Origin: Streptomyces sp. Root1304
GTDB lineage: Bacteria > Actinomycetota > Actinomycetes > Streptomycetales > Streptomycetaceae
Assembly (NCBI RefSeq): GCF_001426405.1
Contig: NZ_LMEP01000001.1
Coordinates: 854,691 to 918,690, forward strand
Length of the DNA: 64,000 bases
Direction of reading: 5' to 3'
Shown: piece by piece, positions 24,523 through 32,371 of the stretch
Position numbering within the stretch: the stretch's first letter is position 1
Layout of the letters: the number at the start of each line of letters is the position of its first letter
Position numbers and translations under genes: made by a program
Notes under the pieces: generated by a model
The model's database searches: none
What the model was told of the DNA's origin: nothing
Seen by the model: only the letters and a program-made list of their open reading frames with translations

Positions 24523-24720
24523 ATGTTCAAGGAGACCCAAGCCCAGGAAGGCGGCGCGGACACGCCCCGCCGGTCCCCTGCCGGGCAGCTCCGGCTCCAG
24601 CTCCCCCAGCAGTCCGCACCCGTCGAGCGCGGCAGGCACCCCGAGAGCGGGGACGCCTCCGGCGGCGCGGCGGCCAGTGGGTTCCTCGGCAGCCTCCTCG
24701 GCGACATCCTGCCGTTCTGA
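24523..24720 (+). CDS. Cyanobactin-leader-like precursor peptide, copy 2
   Basis: A 65-residue paralogue of the gene at 24251. The segment from GQLRLQL through PESGDASG is identical in both, and the DNA there is almost identical, while the first 15 residues differ and the tail changes slightly (GFLGSLLGDILPF against GLIASLLGDILPF). A strong aaaggaga ribosome site is present. Conservation of a central leader-like block with small changes at the C terminus is what recent duplication of a RiPP precursor would give. The C-terminal dozen residues are the likely core (inference). Confidence 0.8.
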   Translation: MFKETQAQEGGADTPRRSPAGQLRLQLPQQSAPVERGRHPESGDASGGAAASGFLGSLLGDILPF

Positions 24721-24793
24721 GTCCGGCGCCATCGGCGGGACCGGCACCGCGGACCCGTGACCGGTCCGGTCCCGCCCGATCCGAGGAAGAACC

Positions 24794-25027
24794 ATGCGAC
24801 TCGACCTGCCGAAGCTGGCACCGGCGGTGGACCGGCGGGAGCACTACCTGCCGTTCCGCATCGTCGTCATAGCCCGGCCACCGGGCCTGCCCGAGTTCCT
24901 GGTCCACCAGCCGCCGAAGGGCCCCTTCGGAGGTCTGCCCGCCGACCCCGCGCCCCTCGTGCACGGGTACGGGCGCGGCTGGACCTGCGCACCGGCGACG
25001 GGCTGCCGCTGGACCGGAGTCCTGTGA
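24794..25027 (+). CDS. Small protein of unknown function in the PatG-like locus
   Basis: A 77-residue protein starting MRLDLPKLAPAVDRR with a gaggaag ribosome site. The centre is rich in Pro and hydrophobic residues (FRIVVIARPPGLPEFLV), and the C terminus GWTCAPATGCRWTGVL carries two cysteines six residues apart. There is no signal peptide and no recognised domain. It could be a third kind of precursor, a small partner of the protease, or a redox/metal-binding peptide. Its tight spacing between the precursor-like genes and the hemopexin-like gene suggests it belongs to the same operon. Confidence 0.65.
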   Translation: MRLDLPKLAPAVDRREHYLPFRIVVIARPPGLPEFLVHQPPKGPFGGLPADPAPLVHGYGRGWTCAPATGCRWTGVL

Positions 25028-25092
25028 GGGAAAGGGTGGTGACGGGTCGTCCGAGCGGCGGCCCGCCACCATGAGGAGAAGGAGCGGAAGCC

Positions 25093-26409
25093 ATGGCGCA
25101 GCTGCGGTCGGCGGTCTCCTGGCCGAACGACAAGACGTATCTCTTCCTCGACGACGACACCTACGACCGGTACGACTCGGTGACCGGGGTCCGGGAGGAC
25201 TCCGGGCTCGGCATCGACCGGTGGGAGGGGCTCCCCCGGTCGCCCGACGCGTTCGTCTGGTGGGGCGCGGGCAAGGCGTACGCCTTCTCCGGCGGCGACT
25301 ACTTCCGGTACGACGACCCCGCCGACCGGGTCGACCCCGACTATCCGCTCCCGGTGGGCCCCGGCTGGCCCGGACTCCCCGCCGGCGAGGGCGGCGGCCC
25401 CGACTGGCGGACCGGCATCGACGCCGCCGTGAACTGGGGCAACGGCAAGCTGTACCTCTTCAAGGGCGACGCGTACGTGCGGTACGACATCACCGCCGAC
25501 CGGGTCGACCCCGGCTACCCCGTGAAGATCGCGGACCGCTGGACCGGGGTGTTCCCCTCGGGCCTGGACGCGGTCTCCTACCCCGGCGGGCGGTACGCGT
25601 ACTTCTTCCGCGGCGGCCAGTACCAGCGCTTCGACGTGGACGCCGACGCGGTGGACGCGAGCGGCCCCCTCGACGCGTCCTTCCGGCTCGCGCCGACCCC
25701 CTCCGGGGCGGTCGCGCCGGCCCGGTTGCTCAGTCCCGTCCAGGCGAACCGCCTGATGGCCGACCTGATCCGGCGGGGCGTCCTGACCCTGAAGAGCCCG
25801 GTGTTCGTGGACGGACCGGCCGGGATCGTGTCACCGACGCCCGCCCAGCGGGTGGTGGTGAGCCCGCCGACCTTCGGCGGCATCCGCTACACGAACCAGA
25901 TCGCCCCGGCGGCCACCGTCATCGACAACCTCGACCAGCGGATGCTGGTCGCGCTGTACCGGCTGACCCGCTGGATCAACTCCTCCGCGCCCGACGTCAC
26001 CGAGCTGCTCCACCTGGGCATCGGCCACGGCAACGGCCCGGCCAACGACTGCCACAACGAGGGCAGGGCGCTCGACCTCTCCGGCATCGTGGGCGAGGCG
26101 GACGGCGCGGCCTTCACCCGCTCGGTGAAGCAGCACTGGGGCAGTCTGCCCCGCCCGCCCGGCGTCGTCGTCCGCATCAGCCCCACCACGGACCCGCTCG
26201 GGTACGGGCTGTTCACGACGGCCTTCCGGTGCGCGACGTTCGAGTGCGAGGCCACGGCGATCGGCGCGGCCAACAAGTGGCCCATGCCGGAGCTGGGCGG
26301 CGCCGGGTTCGTGATCTACCCGGACTACGGCGGCTCGGCCGCGCTCCGGGCCGCCCACCAGGACCACATCCACCTCCAGGTGGGCGTGACGCGCAGCCCG
26401 CCGCCGTGA
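25093..26409 (+). CDS. Hemopexin-repeat protein with M15-like peptidase domain
   Basis: A 438-residue protein. Residues 1-215 hold four hemopexin-like blades, each with a pattern such as KTYLFLDDDTYDRYD, KAYAFSGGDYFRYD, KLYLFKGDAYVRYD and YAYFFRGGQYQRFD. Residues about 250-438 carry CHNEGRALDLSG and HQDHIHLQVG, the His/Asp...His-x-His pattern of M15/extensin-like zinc peptidases such as D-Ala-D-Ala carboxypeptidases. No signal peptide is seen, which is odd for a wall-directed enzyme and suggests intracellular action or non-classical export. The combination is uncommon. It ends the rightward operon and converges on the next minus-strand gene. Confidence 0.8.
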   Translation: MAQLRSAVSWPNDKTYLFLDDDTYDRYDSVTGVREDSGLGIDRWEGLPRSPDAFVWWGAGKAYAFSGGDYFRYDDPADRVDPDYPLPVGPGWPGLPAGEGGGPDWRTGIDAAVNWGNGKLYLFKGDAYVRYDITADRVDPGYPVKIADRWTGVFPSGLDAVSYPGGRYAYFFRGGQYQRFDVDADAVDASGPLDASFRLAPTPSGAVAPARLLSPVQANRLMADLIRRGVLTLKSPVFVDGPAGIVSPTPAQRVVVSPPTFGGIRYTNQIAPAATVIDNLDQRMLVALYRLTRWINSSAPDVTELLHLGIGHGNGPANDCHNEGRALDLSGIVGEADGAAFTRSVKQHWGSLPRPPGVVVRISPTTDPLGYGLFTTAFRCATFECEATAIGAANKWPMPELGGAGFVIYPDYGGSAALRAAHQDHIHLQVGVTRSPPP

Positions 26410-26428
26410 CGCCGCGCCGAAGCCGCCG

Positions 26429-26698
26429 TCAGGACGCCGGACGCCCCTTCGGCCGGCGCAGGCCCGCCTCCGTGAGCCGCAGCAGCAGCTCCTTCGACCC
26501 GACCTCGACCGCGCCGGCCTCCACCGCGTCCCGGTACCGGTCGGAGGGGATGTCGTAGTGGTCCCGCTCGAAGGCGCGGGGCGGGGCGCCGATCGAGGCG
26601 GCGAAGGCGTGCAGCTCGTCGAAGGAGACGTCGCTGACCAGGTGGGACCACATGCGGCCGTGCCCCGGCCAGGTCGGGGGGTCGATGTAGAGGGTCAC
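26429..26698 (-). CDS. DUF4031-type small protein
   Basis: An 89-residue protein starting VTLYIDPPTWPGHGRMWSHL, the characteristic opening of the DUF4031 family. FDELHAFAASIGAPPRAF and RDHYDIPSDRY also fit. Function is unknown for the family. The GTG start (26696-26698) overlaps the TGA of the upstream gene as GTGA, so translation is coupled. The strongly conserved Asp, His and Tyr residues suggest an enzyme or nucleic-acid related role, but nothing more can be said. Confidence 0.8.
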   Translation of the reverse strand: MTLYIDPPTWPGHGRMWSHLVSDVSFDELHAFAASIGAPPRAFERDHYDIPSDRYRDAVEAGAVEVGSKELLLRLTEAGLRRPKGRPAS

Positions 26699-27051
26699 GT
26701 CAGCCCGCCCACCGGCGCGACGACCACGCCCTGCTTGCCGCAGACCCAGTGCGGGTCCGGGCCCAGCTCGGGTTCCACGTCGAGGGCGTGCGGGTCGCCG
26801 GAGGAGCAGACCGGGCAGAGCGGCCAGCGCCCGTGGCGTTCGAGCAGGGCGTCCTGCACGTCCTGGGCGACGAGCCCGGCGACGTACGTGACGCCCTCGG
26901 GCCACTGCTCGACCCACCAGCGCCGGTGGGTCACGGCGTCCTCCACCATCGACACGACCTCGGCGGCCGCGACCTCGCGGGCCACCAGGTCGGCCAGTAC
27001 CAGCGCGCGAGCGGCGTGGAGCGCCTGCTCCACGGGGTCGATGTCGTCCAT
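26695..27051 (-). CDS. Small conserved protein with a Cys pair, coupled to the DUF4031 gene
   Basis: A 118-residue protein (MDDIDPVEQALHAARALVLADL). It is helical at the N terminus and has a WPLCPVCSSGDPHAL zinc-knuckle-like Cys pair and a late WVCGKQG. Its stop overlaps the start of the DUF4031 gene by four bases. I do not recognise a named family. The ATG at 27051 is the first start after the divergent promoter region and lacks a strong ribosome site. The pair is probably a conserved actinobacterial two-gene unit. Confidence 0.75.
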   Translation of the reverse strand: MDDIDPVEQALHAARALVLADLVAREVAAAEVVSMVEDAVTHRRWWVEQWPEGVTYVAGLVAQDVQDALLERHGRWPLCPVCSSGDPHALDVEPELGPDPHWVCGKQGVVVAPVGGLT

Positions 27052-27212
27052 GGACTCATTGTCACTCGCCGCGGGAGAACCGTACGAATACGCCGGCCGG
27101 CCGCAGGACCGCCGCCCCGCCGGCCGTACGACTGCCGCCGGGCGCCCATACGGAAGGGACCAAGGCCCCCTCCCGATCGGGGACCGACGGGGTCTTGTCG
27201 CCCCACCCCTCC

Positions 27213-27225
27213 GAAAGTATCTTTC
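27213..27225. promoter_or_regulatory. Palindromic putative operator before the RpiR regulator
   Basis: GAAAG-TAT-CTTTC, a perfect 13-base palindrome ending four bases before the regulator's GTG. A second partial palindrome gtgaa...ttcac lies just inside the gene at 27239-27255. Both are good candidates for autoregulation. Confidence 0.5.
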
Positions 27226-27229
27226 AGAT

Positions 27230-28147
27230 GTGACCAATGATGTGAAGGAAAGTTTCACGAGCGACGCGCCGCCCGCACCCGCCGCCCTCGCGGCCAAGGT
27301 CCGGACCCTCGCGCCGTCCATGACCCGCTCCATGCAGCGGGTCGCCGAGGCCGTCGCCGGAGACCCGGCCGGCTGCGCCGCGCTCACAGTCACCGGCCTC
27401 GCCGAGCTCACCGGCACCAGCGAGGCGACCGTCGTCCGCACCGCCCGCCTCCTCGGCTACCCCGGCTACCGCGACCTCCGGCTCGCCCTCGCCGGGCTCG
27501 CCGCCCAGCAGCAGTCCGGCCGGGCGCCCGCCGTCACCGCCGACATCGCCGTCGACGACCCGATCGCCGACGTCGTCGCCAAGCTGGCCTACGACGAGCA
27601 GCAGACCCTCGCCGACACCGCCGCCGGACTCGACACCGTCCAGCTCGGCGCCGCCGTCGCCGCCCTCGCCACCGCCCGCCGCATCGACATCTACGGCGTC
27701 GGCGCCTCCGGCCTCGTCGCCCAGGACCTCGGCCAGAAACTCCTTCGCATCGGCCTCCTCGCACACGCCCACAGCGACCCGCACCTCGCGGTCACCAACG
27801 CCGTGCAGCTGCGCTCCGGGGACGTGGCCATCGCCATCACCCACTCCGGCTCGACGGGCGACGTCATAGAACCGCTCCGGGTCGCCTTCGACCACGGCGC
27901 CACCACGGTCGCGATCACCGGCCGCCCGGACGGCCCGGTCACCCAGTACGCCGACCACGTCCTGACCACCTCCACCGCCCGCGAGAGCGAACTGCGCCCC
28001 GCGGCCATGTCGTCCCGCACCAGCCAACTCCTGGTCGTGGACTGCCTGTTCACCTGCGTCACGCAGCGCACGTACGAGACGGCGGCCCCTGCCCTCGCCG
28101 CCTCGTACGAAGCCCTCGCCCACCGCCACTCACCCCGCACCCGCTGA
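27230..28147 (+). CDS. MurR/RpiR family regulator of MurNAc/amino-sugar use
   Basis: A 305-residue repressor-type protein. Residues about 20-95 form an RpiR helix-turn-helix (LTVTGLAELTGTSEATVVRTARLLGYPGYRDL), and residues 115-280 form a SIS sugar-phosphate domain (IDIYGVGASGLVAQDLGQKL and ITHSGSTGDVIEPL). The start is the GTG at 27230; a palindrome sits immediately upstream. The genes downstream on the same strand are murQ and a PTS permease, so MurNAc-6-phosphate or a relative is the likely effector. Confidence 0.9.
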   Translation: MTNDVKESFTSDAPPAPAALAAKVRTLAPSMTRSMQRVAEAVAGDPAGCAALTVTGLAELTGTSEATVVRTARLLGYPGYRDLRLALAGLAAQQQSGRAPAVTADIAVDDPIADVVAKLAYDEQQTLADTAAGLDTVQLGAAVAALATARRIDIYGVGASGLVAQDLGQKLLRIGLLAHAHSDPHLAVTNAVQLRSGDVAIAITHSGSTGDVIEPLRVAFDHGATTVAITGRPDGPVTQYADHVLTTSTARESELRPAAMSSRTSQLLVVDCLFTCVTQRTYETAAPALAASYEALAHRHSPRTR

Positions 28148-28208
28148 CCGGCCCACGAAGCCGCCCCCGGCAACCGCACCCGCCGAACCACCCACGAAAG
28201 AGCCTCTC

Positions 28209-29138
28209 GTGTCCACCACGTACTCCGAACTGCGCGCCCAGCTGGCCACCCTCACCACCGAAGCGTTCCGTCCGGAACTGGCCGAGATCGACCAGCTCCC
28301 CACCGCCGAGATCGCCGCGCTCATGAACGGCGAGGACGCCACCGTCCCCGCCGCCGTCGCCCGGCAGCTCCCCGCCATCGCCGCCGCGATCGACGCCACC
28401 GCCGAGCGCATGGCCCGCGGCGGACGCCTCGTCTACATGGGCGCGGGCACCGCCGGCCGCCTCGGCGTCCTCGACGCCAGCGAATGCCCGCCCACCTTCA
28501 ACACCGACCCCTCCCGGGTCGTCGGCCTGATCGCCGGCGGCCCGTCCGCCATGGTCAAGGCCGTCGAAGGCGCCGAGGACTCCAAGGAACTCGCCGCCGA
28601 GGACCTCACCGCCCTCGGCATCACCGCGGACGACACCGTCGTCGGCATCTCCGCCTCGGGCCGCACCCCGTACGCCATCGGCGCCGTCGAGCACGCCCGC
28701 GCCCGGGGCGCGCTCACCATCGGCCTGTCCTGCAACGCGGACAGCGCCCTCGCCGCCGCCGCCGAGCACGGCATCGAGGTCGTCCCCGGCCCCGAGCTGC
28801 TCACCGGCTCCACCCGGCTCAAGGCGGGCACCGCCCAGAAGCTCGTCCTCAACATGATCTCGACGATCACCATGATCCGGCTCGGCAAGACGTACGGAAA
28901 CCTCATGGTCGACGTCCGCGCCTCCAACGAGAAGCTCCAGGCCCGCTCGCGGCGCATCGTCGCGCTGGCCACCGGCGCCCCGGACGAGCAGATCGAGGCC
29001 GCGCTCACCGCCGCCGACGGGGAGGTGAAGAACGCGATCCTCATGATCCTCGCCGACATCGACGCCCCGACGGCCGCGCAGCGGCTCACCGTCTCCCAGG
29101 GGCATCTGCGTGCGGCGCTGCACGCGAAGTCCAGCTGA
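28209..29138 (+). CDS. murQ: N-acetylmuramic acid 6-phosphate etherase
   Basis: A 309-residue SIS-domain enzyme that cleaves the lactyl ether of MurNAc-6-P to give GlcNAc-6-P and lactate during cell-wall recycling. Diagnostic stretches include MNGEDATVPAAV (about residues 39-50), GRLVYMGAGTAGRLGVLDASECPPT (Ser/Glu region; about 75-99), GISASGRTPYAIGA and NMISTITMIRLGKTYGNLM. The GTG start with aaagag upstream fits the family N terminus. It lies between its regulator and the PTS permease in one operon. Confidence 0.95.
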   Translation: MSTTYSELRAQLATLTTEAFRPELAEIDQLPTAEIAALMNGEDATVPAAVARQLPAIAAAIDATAERMARGGRLVYMGAGTAGRLGVLDASECPPTFNTDPSRVVGLIAGGPSAMVKAVEGAEDSKELAAEDLTALGITADDTVVGISASGRTPYAIGAVEHARARGALTIGLSCNADSALAAAAEHGIEVVPGPELLTGSTRLKAGTAQKLVLNMISTITMIRLGKTYGNLMVDVRASNEKLQARSRRIVALATGAPDEQIEAALTAADGEVKNAILMILADIDAPTAAQRLTVSQGHLRAALHAKSS

Positions 29139-29172
29139 GCCCCCTCCCCTCACAGCAAGGCACCACCGCACC

Positions 29173-30666
29173 ATGAGCACAGACGACAAGAACCGCGCCA
29201 TCGCCGCCGCGATCCTCCCCCTCGTCGGCGGCGCCGAGAACATCAGCTCCGTGGCCCACTGCATGACCCGCCTCCGGCTGGGACTGCGTGACCGCTCGCT
29301 CGTCCAGGACGAGGCCCTCAAGGCCCTGCCCCCGGTGATGGGTGTGGTGGAGGACGACACGTACCAGATCGTCCTCGGCCCCGGCACCGTCGCCCGCGTG
29401 ACCCCCGAGTTCGAGGCCCTGGTGGCGGCCGCGCCGAAGCCGGTGCACTCCGCCGACGACCTCGCGGCACAGGGCGCGGCGATGAAGTCGGCGCGGAAGG
29501 CGAAGAACGCCACCCCGTTCAAGCTGTTCCTCCGCCGGATCGCGAACATCTTCGTCCCGCTGATCCCCGCCCTCATCGGCTGCGGCATCATCGCCGGCCT
29601 CAACGGGCTGCTCGTCAACCTCGGCTGGCTGCCCGGCGTCACCCCCGCGCTCGCGGCGATGGCCAGCGGGTTCATGGCGCTCATCGCGGTCTTCGTCGGC
29701 TACAACACGGCGAAGGAGTTCGGCGGTACGGCGATCCTGGGCGGCGCGGTCGCGGCGATCATCGTCTTCCCCGGCGTCGCGAAGATCGACGCCTTCGGCC
29801 AGACGCTCTCCCCCGGCCAGGGCGGTGTGCTCGGCGCGCTCGGCGCGGCGGTCCTCGCGGTGTACGTCGAGAAGTGGTGCCGCCGCTGGGTGCCGGAGGC
29901 CCTGGACGTCCTGGTCACCCCGACCCTGACCGTCCTGATCTCGGGCCTGGTGACCATCTTCGGCCTGATGTTCCTGGCCGGTGAGATCTCCACCGCCATC
30001 GGCGAGTTCGCCAACTGGCTCCTCGCGAACGCGGGCGCCGGAGCGGGCTTCCTCCTCGGCGGCCTGTTCCTGCCCCTCGTCATGCTCGGCCTCCACCAGG
30101 CCCTCATCCCGATCCACACCACGCTCATCGAGCAGCAGGGGTACACGGTCCTCCTCCCCATCCTCGCGATGGCGGGCGCGGGCCAGGTCGGCGCGGCCAT
30201 GGCCGTCTACCTCAAGCTCCCCCGCAACGGCTCCATCCGCCGCACCATCAAGTCCGCCCTCCCGGCCGGCTTCCTGGGCGTGGGCGAGCCCCTGATCTAC
30301 GGCGTCTCGCTCCCGCTGGGCCGCCCGTTCATCACCGCCTGCGTCGGCGGCGCGTTCGGCGGCGGCTTCATCGGACTCTTCAGCATGCTGGGCGACTCGG
30401 TCGGCTCGACCGCGATCGGCCCCTCGGGCTGGGCCCTCTTCCCGCTCCTCGACGGCAACAAGGGCCTGGGCGGGACGATCGCGATCTACGCGGGCGGGCT
30501 GATCGTCGGCTATCTGGTCGGCTTCGTGGCGACGTACTTCTGGGGCTTCAGCAAGGAACTCCTGGAGGAGTTCAACGTGGAGACGGAGCCGAAGTCGGAG
30601 CCGGCGGAGGTGACGGGCACGGAGTCCCCGGCGCGGACCCCCGAGCCGGAACCGGCGAAGGTCTGA
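29173..30666 (+). CDS. PTS permease EIIBC, MurNAc/GlcNAc type (MurP-like)
   Basis: A 497-residue phosphotransferase system permease that imports and phosphorylates a sugar. The EIIB domain (residues 1-90) has the phosphorylated Cys in ISSVAHCMTRLRL. The EIIC membrane domain (about 110-465) has about ten hydrophobic segments, with GEPLIYGVSLPLGRPF as the sugar-binding signature. No EIIA domain is present, so it depends on a separate Crr-like EIIA, as known for MurP. The start MSTDDKNR at 29173 fits the EIIB fold. The murQ neighbour makes MurNAc the likely substrate. Confidence 0.88.
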   Translation: MSTDDKNRAIAAAILPLVGGAENISSVAHCMTRLRLGLRDRSLVQDEALKALPPVMGVVEDDTYQIVLGPGTVARVTPEFEALVAAAPKPVHSADDLAAQGAAMKSARKAKNATPFKLFLRRIANIFVPLIPALIGCGIIAGLNGLLVNLGWLPGVTPALAAMASGFMALIAVFVGYNTAKEFGGTAILGGAVAAIIVFPGVAKIDAFGQTLSPGQGGVLGALGAAVLAVYVEKWCRRWVPEALDVLVTPTLTVLISGLVTIFGLMFLAGEISTAIGEFANWLLANAGAGAGFLLGGLFLPLVMLGLHQALIPIHTTLIEQQGYTVLLPILAMAGAGQVGAAMAVYLKLPRNGSIRRTIKSALPAGFLGVGEPLIYGVSLPLGRPFITACVGGAFGGGFIGLFSMLGDSVGSTAIGPSGWALFPLLDGNKGLGGTIAIYAGGLIVGYLVGFVATYFWGFSKELLEEFNVETEPKSEPAEVTGTESPARTPEPEPAKV

Positions 30667-30695
30667 CGACCGAGGCACGAAGCAGGGGGAAGCAC

Positions 30696-30735
30696 GGGGA
30701 GGGCCCGGCCGGAGAGATCCGGCCGGGCCCTCCCC
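30696..30735. terminator. Bidirectional hairpin terminator
   Basis: An 18-bp perfect GC stem (30696-30713 with 30718-30735) with a GAGA loop between the PTS gene and a converging hydrolase gene. Confidence 0.85.
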
Positions 30736-30754
30736 TCTGTGCACCCGGTCCGTC

Positions 30755-32254
30755 CTACCGGCAGAGCACGTCGGCCCCGGGCCGTACGCCCTCCGTGAGG
30801 AACCGGGTCACGGCCGTGTCCCCGCAGGCGTTCCCGTTCCCGAGGTAGACCCCGTGCCCGCCGTGGTCGACGGAGACGAGCCGCGCGCGCTGACCGAGGG
30901 CGGCGCGCATGGCGAGGCCCTTGGAGTACGGGGTGGAGGGGTCGCGCAGGTTCTGGATCATGAGGATGTTGGACGGCCCGCGGTCGGTGATGCGGACGGG
31001 CTTCTCGGTGGCGCCGCCCTTCCAGTACGCGCAGGGGGTGACGTTCACGGGCAGGCCGGCGGTCAGCGGGTGGGCGGCGCGGTCGGCGGTGACGGCGCGC
31101 TGGTAGGAGCGGACGGGGGAACGCGGCCAGTCGACGTCGTTGCAGATGACGCCGACGGTGATGGCGGCGGCGTCGTCGGGCATCGGGGCGGCGAGCTCGC
31201 GCGGCAGTACGGGCACCCCGGCGGGGTCGAGGGCGTCGGTCACGAGCTGGGCGAAGGCGGGGAAGGCGGCGTCGGAGTACAGGGCCTGCTGAAGCGCCTG
31301 GAGGAGCATGGTGCCGGTCAGGGGCACGCCGGGGGTGTTCGACGGGTGCGGCTCGCGGTCGAGCCGGGCGGCGAGACCGAGCACCGCCGCCCGTACGTCC
31401 TCGGGGCGTTCGGCGAGCCGCAGCCCTTCCCCGGCACGGTCGGGGTGGGCGGCCCAGGCCGCGAAGTCGGGGAAGCGGTCCTCGGCGCCCGTCGCCATGC
31501 CCACGAGCCAGCCGCGGGCGACCCGCCTGGGGTCGGGGTCGTTGCTGCTGTCGAGGACCCAGCGGTCGGTGCGGTCCGGGTACTTCTCGGCGTAGGCGGC
31601 GGCGACGTAGGTCCCGTACGACACGCCCCAGGCGGACAGCTTGCGCTCGCCGAGGGCCTGGCGGAGGCGTTCGAGGTCGCGCACCTGGTTGGCGGTGGTC
31701 AGCCCGCGCAGCATGGCGCCGCCGTTGCGGGCGCAGGTGTCGGCGATCCGCTTGGACCGGGCGACGTTCTCGTCGATGCCGCCGTCGGCGCCGGGCCAGG
31801 ACCGCAGCGTCACCATCCACCGGTCGCCCTCGTCGAGCCCGCACCGCGCCTTCGCGGAGCCGCCGATGCCCCGCGGGTCGAAGGCGACGAGGTCGTAGGC
31901 CCCGTCGAGCTGCCCGGCGAGCACGGCCCCCTTCTGCGCGAGCCGCTGCACACCGGAACTCCCGGGCCCCCCGGGAATGACCATGAGCGCCCCGCGCCGG
32001 GCCTCGGGCCGGGTGCTCCGGATGCGGGAGACGGCGAGCTGGATCCGCTCGCCGTCGGGATCGGCGTAGTCGAGGGGTACGGAGAGCTTGGCGCACTCCT
32101 GCCCGGGCAGCGGCTTCACCGCGGGGTCGCAGACCCCCCAGTCGAGCCCGGCGGCGACGGCGGGAGCACCCCCGCCGGAAACGACCCCGGCGCCGGCGAC
32201 GGCGAGGGCGGAGAGGGCGAGAAGCAGGGCGTTGCGTCCACGGTTCGTTGTCAT
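30755..32254 (-). CDS. Secreted alpha/beta-hydrolase, tripeptidyl aminopeptidase (TAP/Slp) type
   Basis: A 499-residue secreted peptidase. The signal peptide starts MTTNRGRNALLLALSALAVAG and ends near AVAAG. The fold shows MVIPGGPGSSG (oxyanion region; about residue 100), the nucleophile serine in WGVSYGTYVAA (about 224), a TAP-like C-terminal domain, acid in NLRDPSTPY, and His in VDHGGHGVY. These are the marks of the Streptomyces tripeptidyl aminopeptidase group. The ATG at 32254 gives a proper signal peptide, so the upstream start at 32290 is rejected. It probably trims peptides outside the cell. Confidence 0.9.
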   Translation of the reverse strand: MTTNRGRNALLLALSALAVAGAGVVSGGGAPAVAAGLDWGVCDPAVKPLPGQECAKLSVPLDYADPDGERIQLAVSRIRSTRPEARRGALMVIPGGPGSSGVQRLAQKGAVLAGQLDGAYDLVAFDPRGIGGSAKARCGLDEGDRWMVTLRSWPGADGGIDENVARSKRIADTCARNGGAMLRGLTTANQVRDLERLRQALGERKLSAWGVSYGTYVAAAYAEKYPDRTDRWVLDSSNDPDPRRVARGWLVGMATGAEDRFPDFAAWAAHPDRAGEGLRLAERPEDVRAAVLGLAARLDREPHPSNTPGVPLTGTMLLQALQQALYSDAAFPAFAQLVTDALDPAGVPVLPRELAAPMPDDAAAITVGVICNDVDWPRSPVRSYQRAVTADRAAHPLTAGLPVNVTPCAYWKGGATEKPVRITDRGPSNILMIQNLRDPSTPYSKGLAMRAALGQRARLVSVDHGGHGVYLGNGNACGDTAVTRFLTEGVRPGADVLCR

Positions 32255-32371
32255 ACCCACAGCCTCCCGAACCCGCCCCGCCCACCCCATCCGGCGAACA
32301 GGCGGATCGGTGGTGGGGTCAACCCCCGGGTGCGGGAGGGGTGTTCGGGAGGGGAGGTGCTGTGGAGCCGG

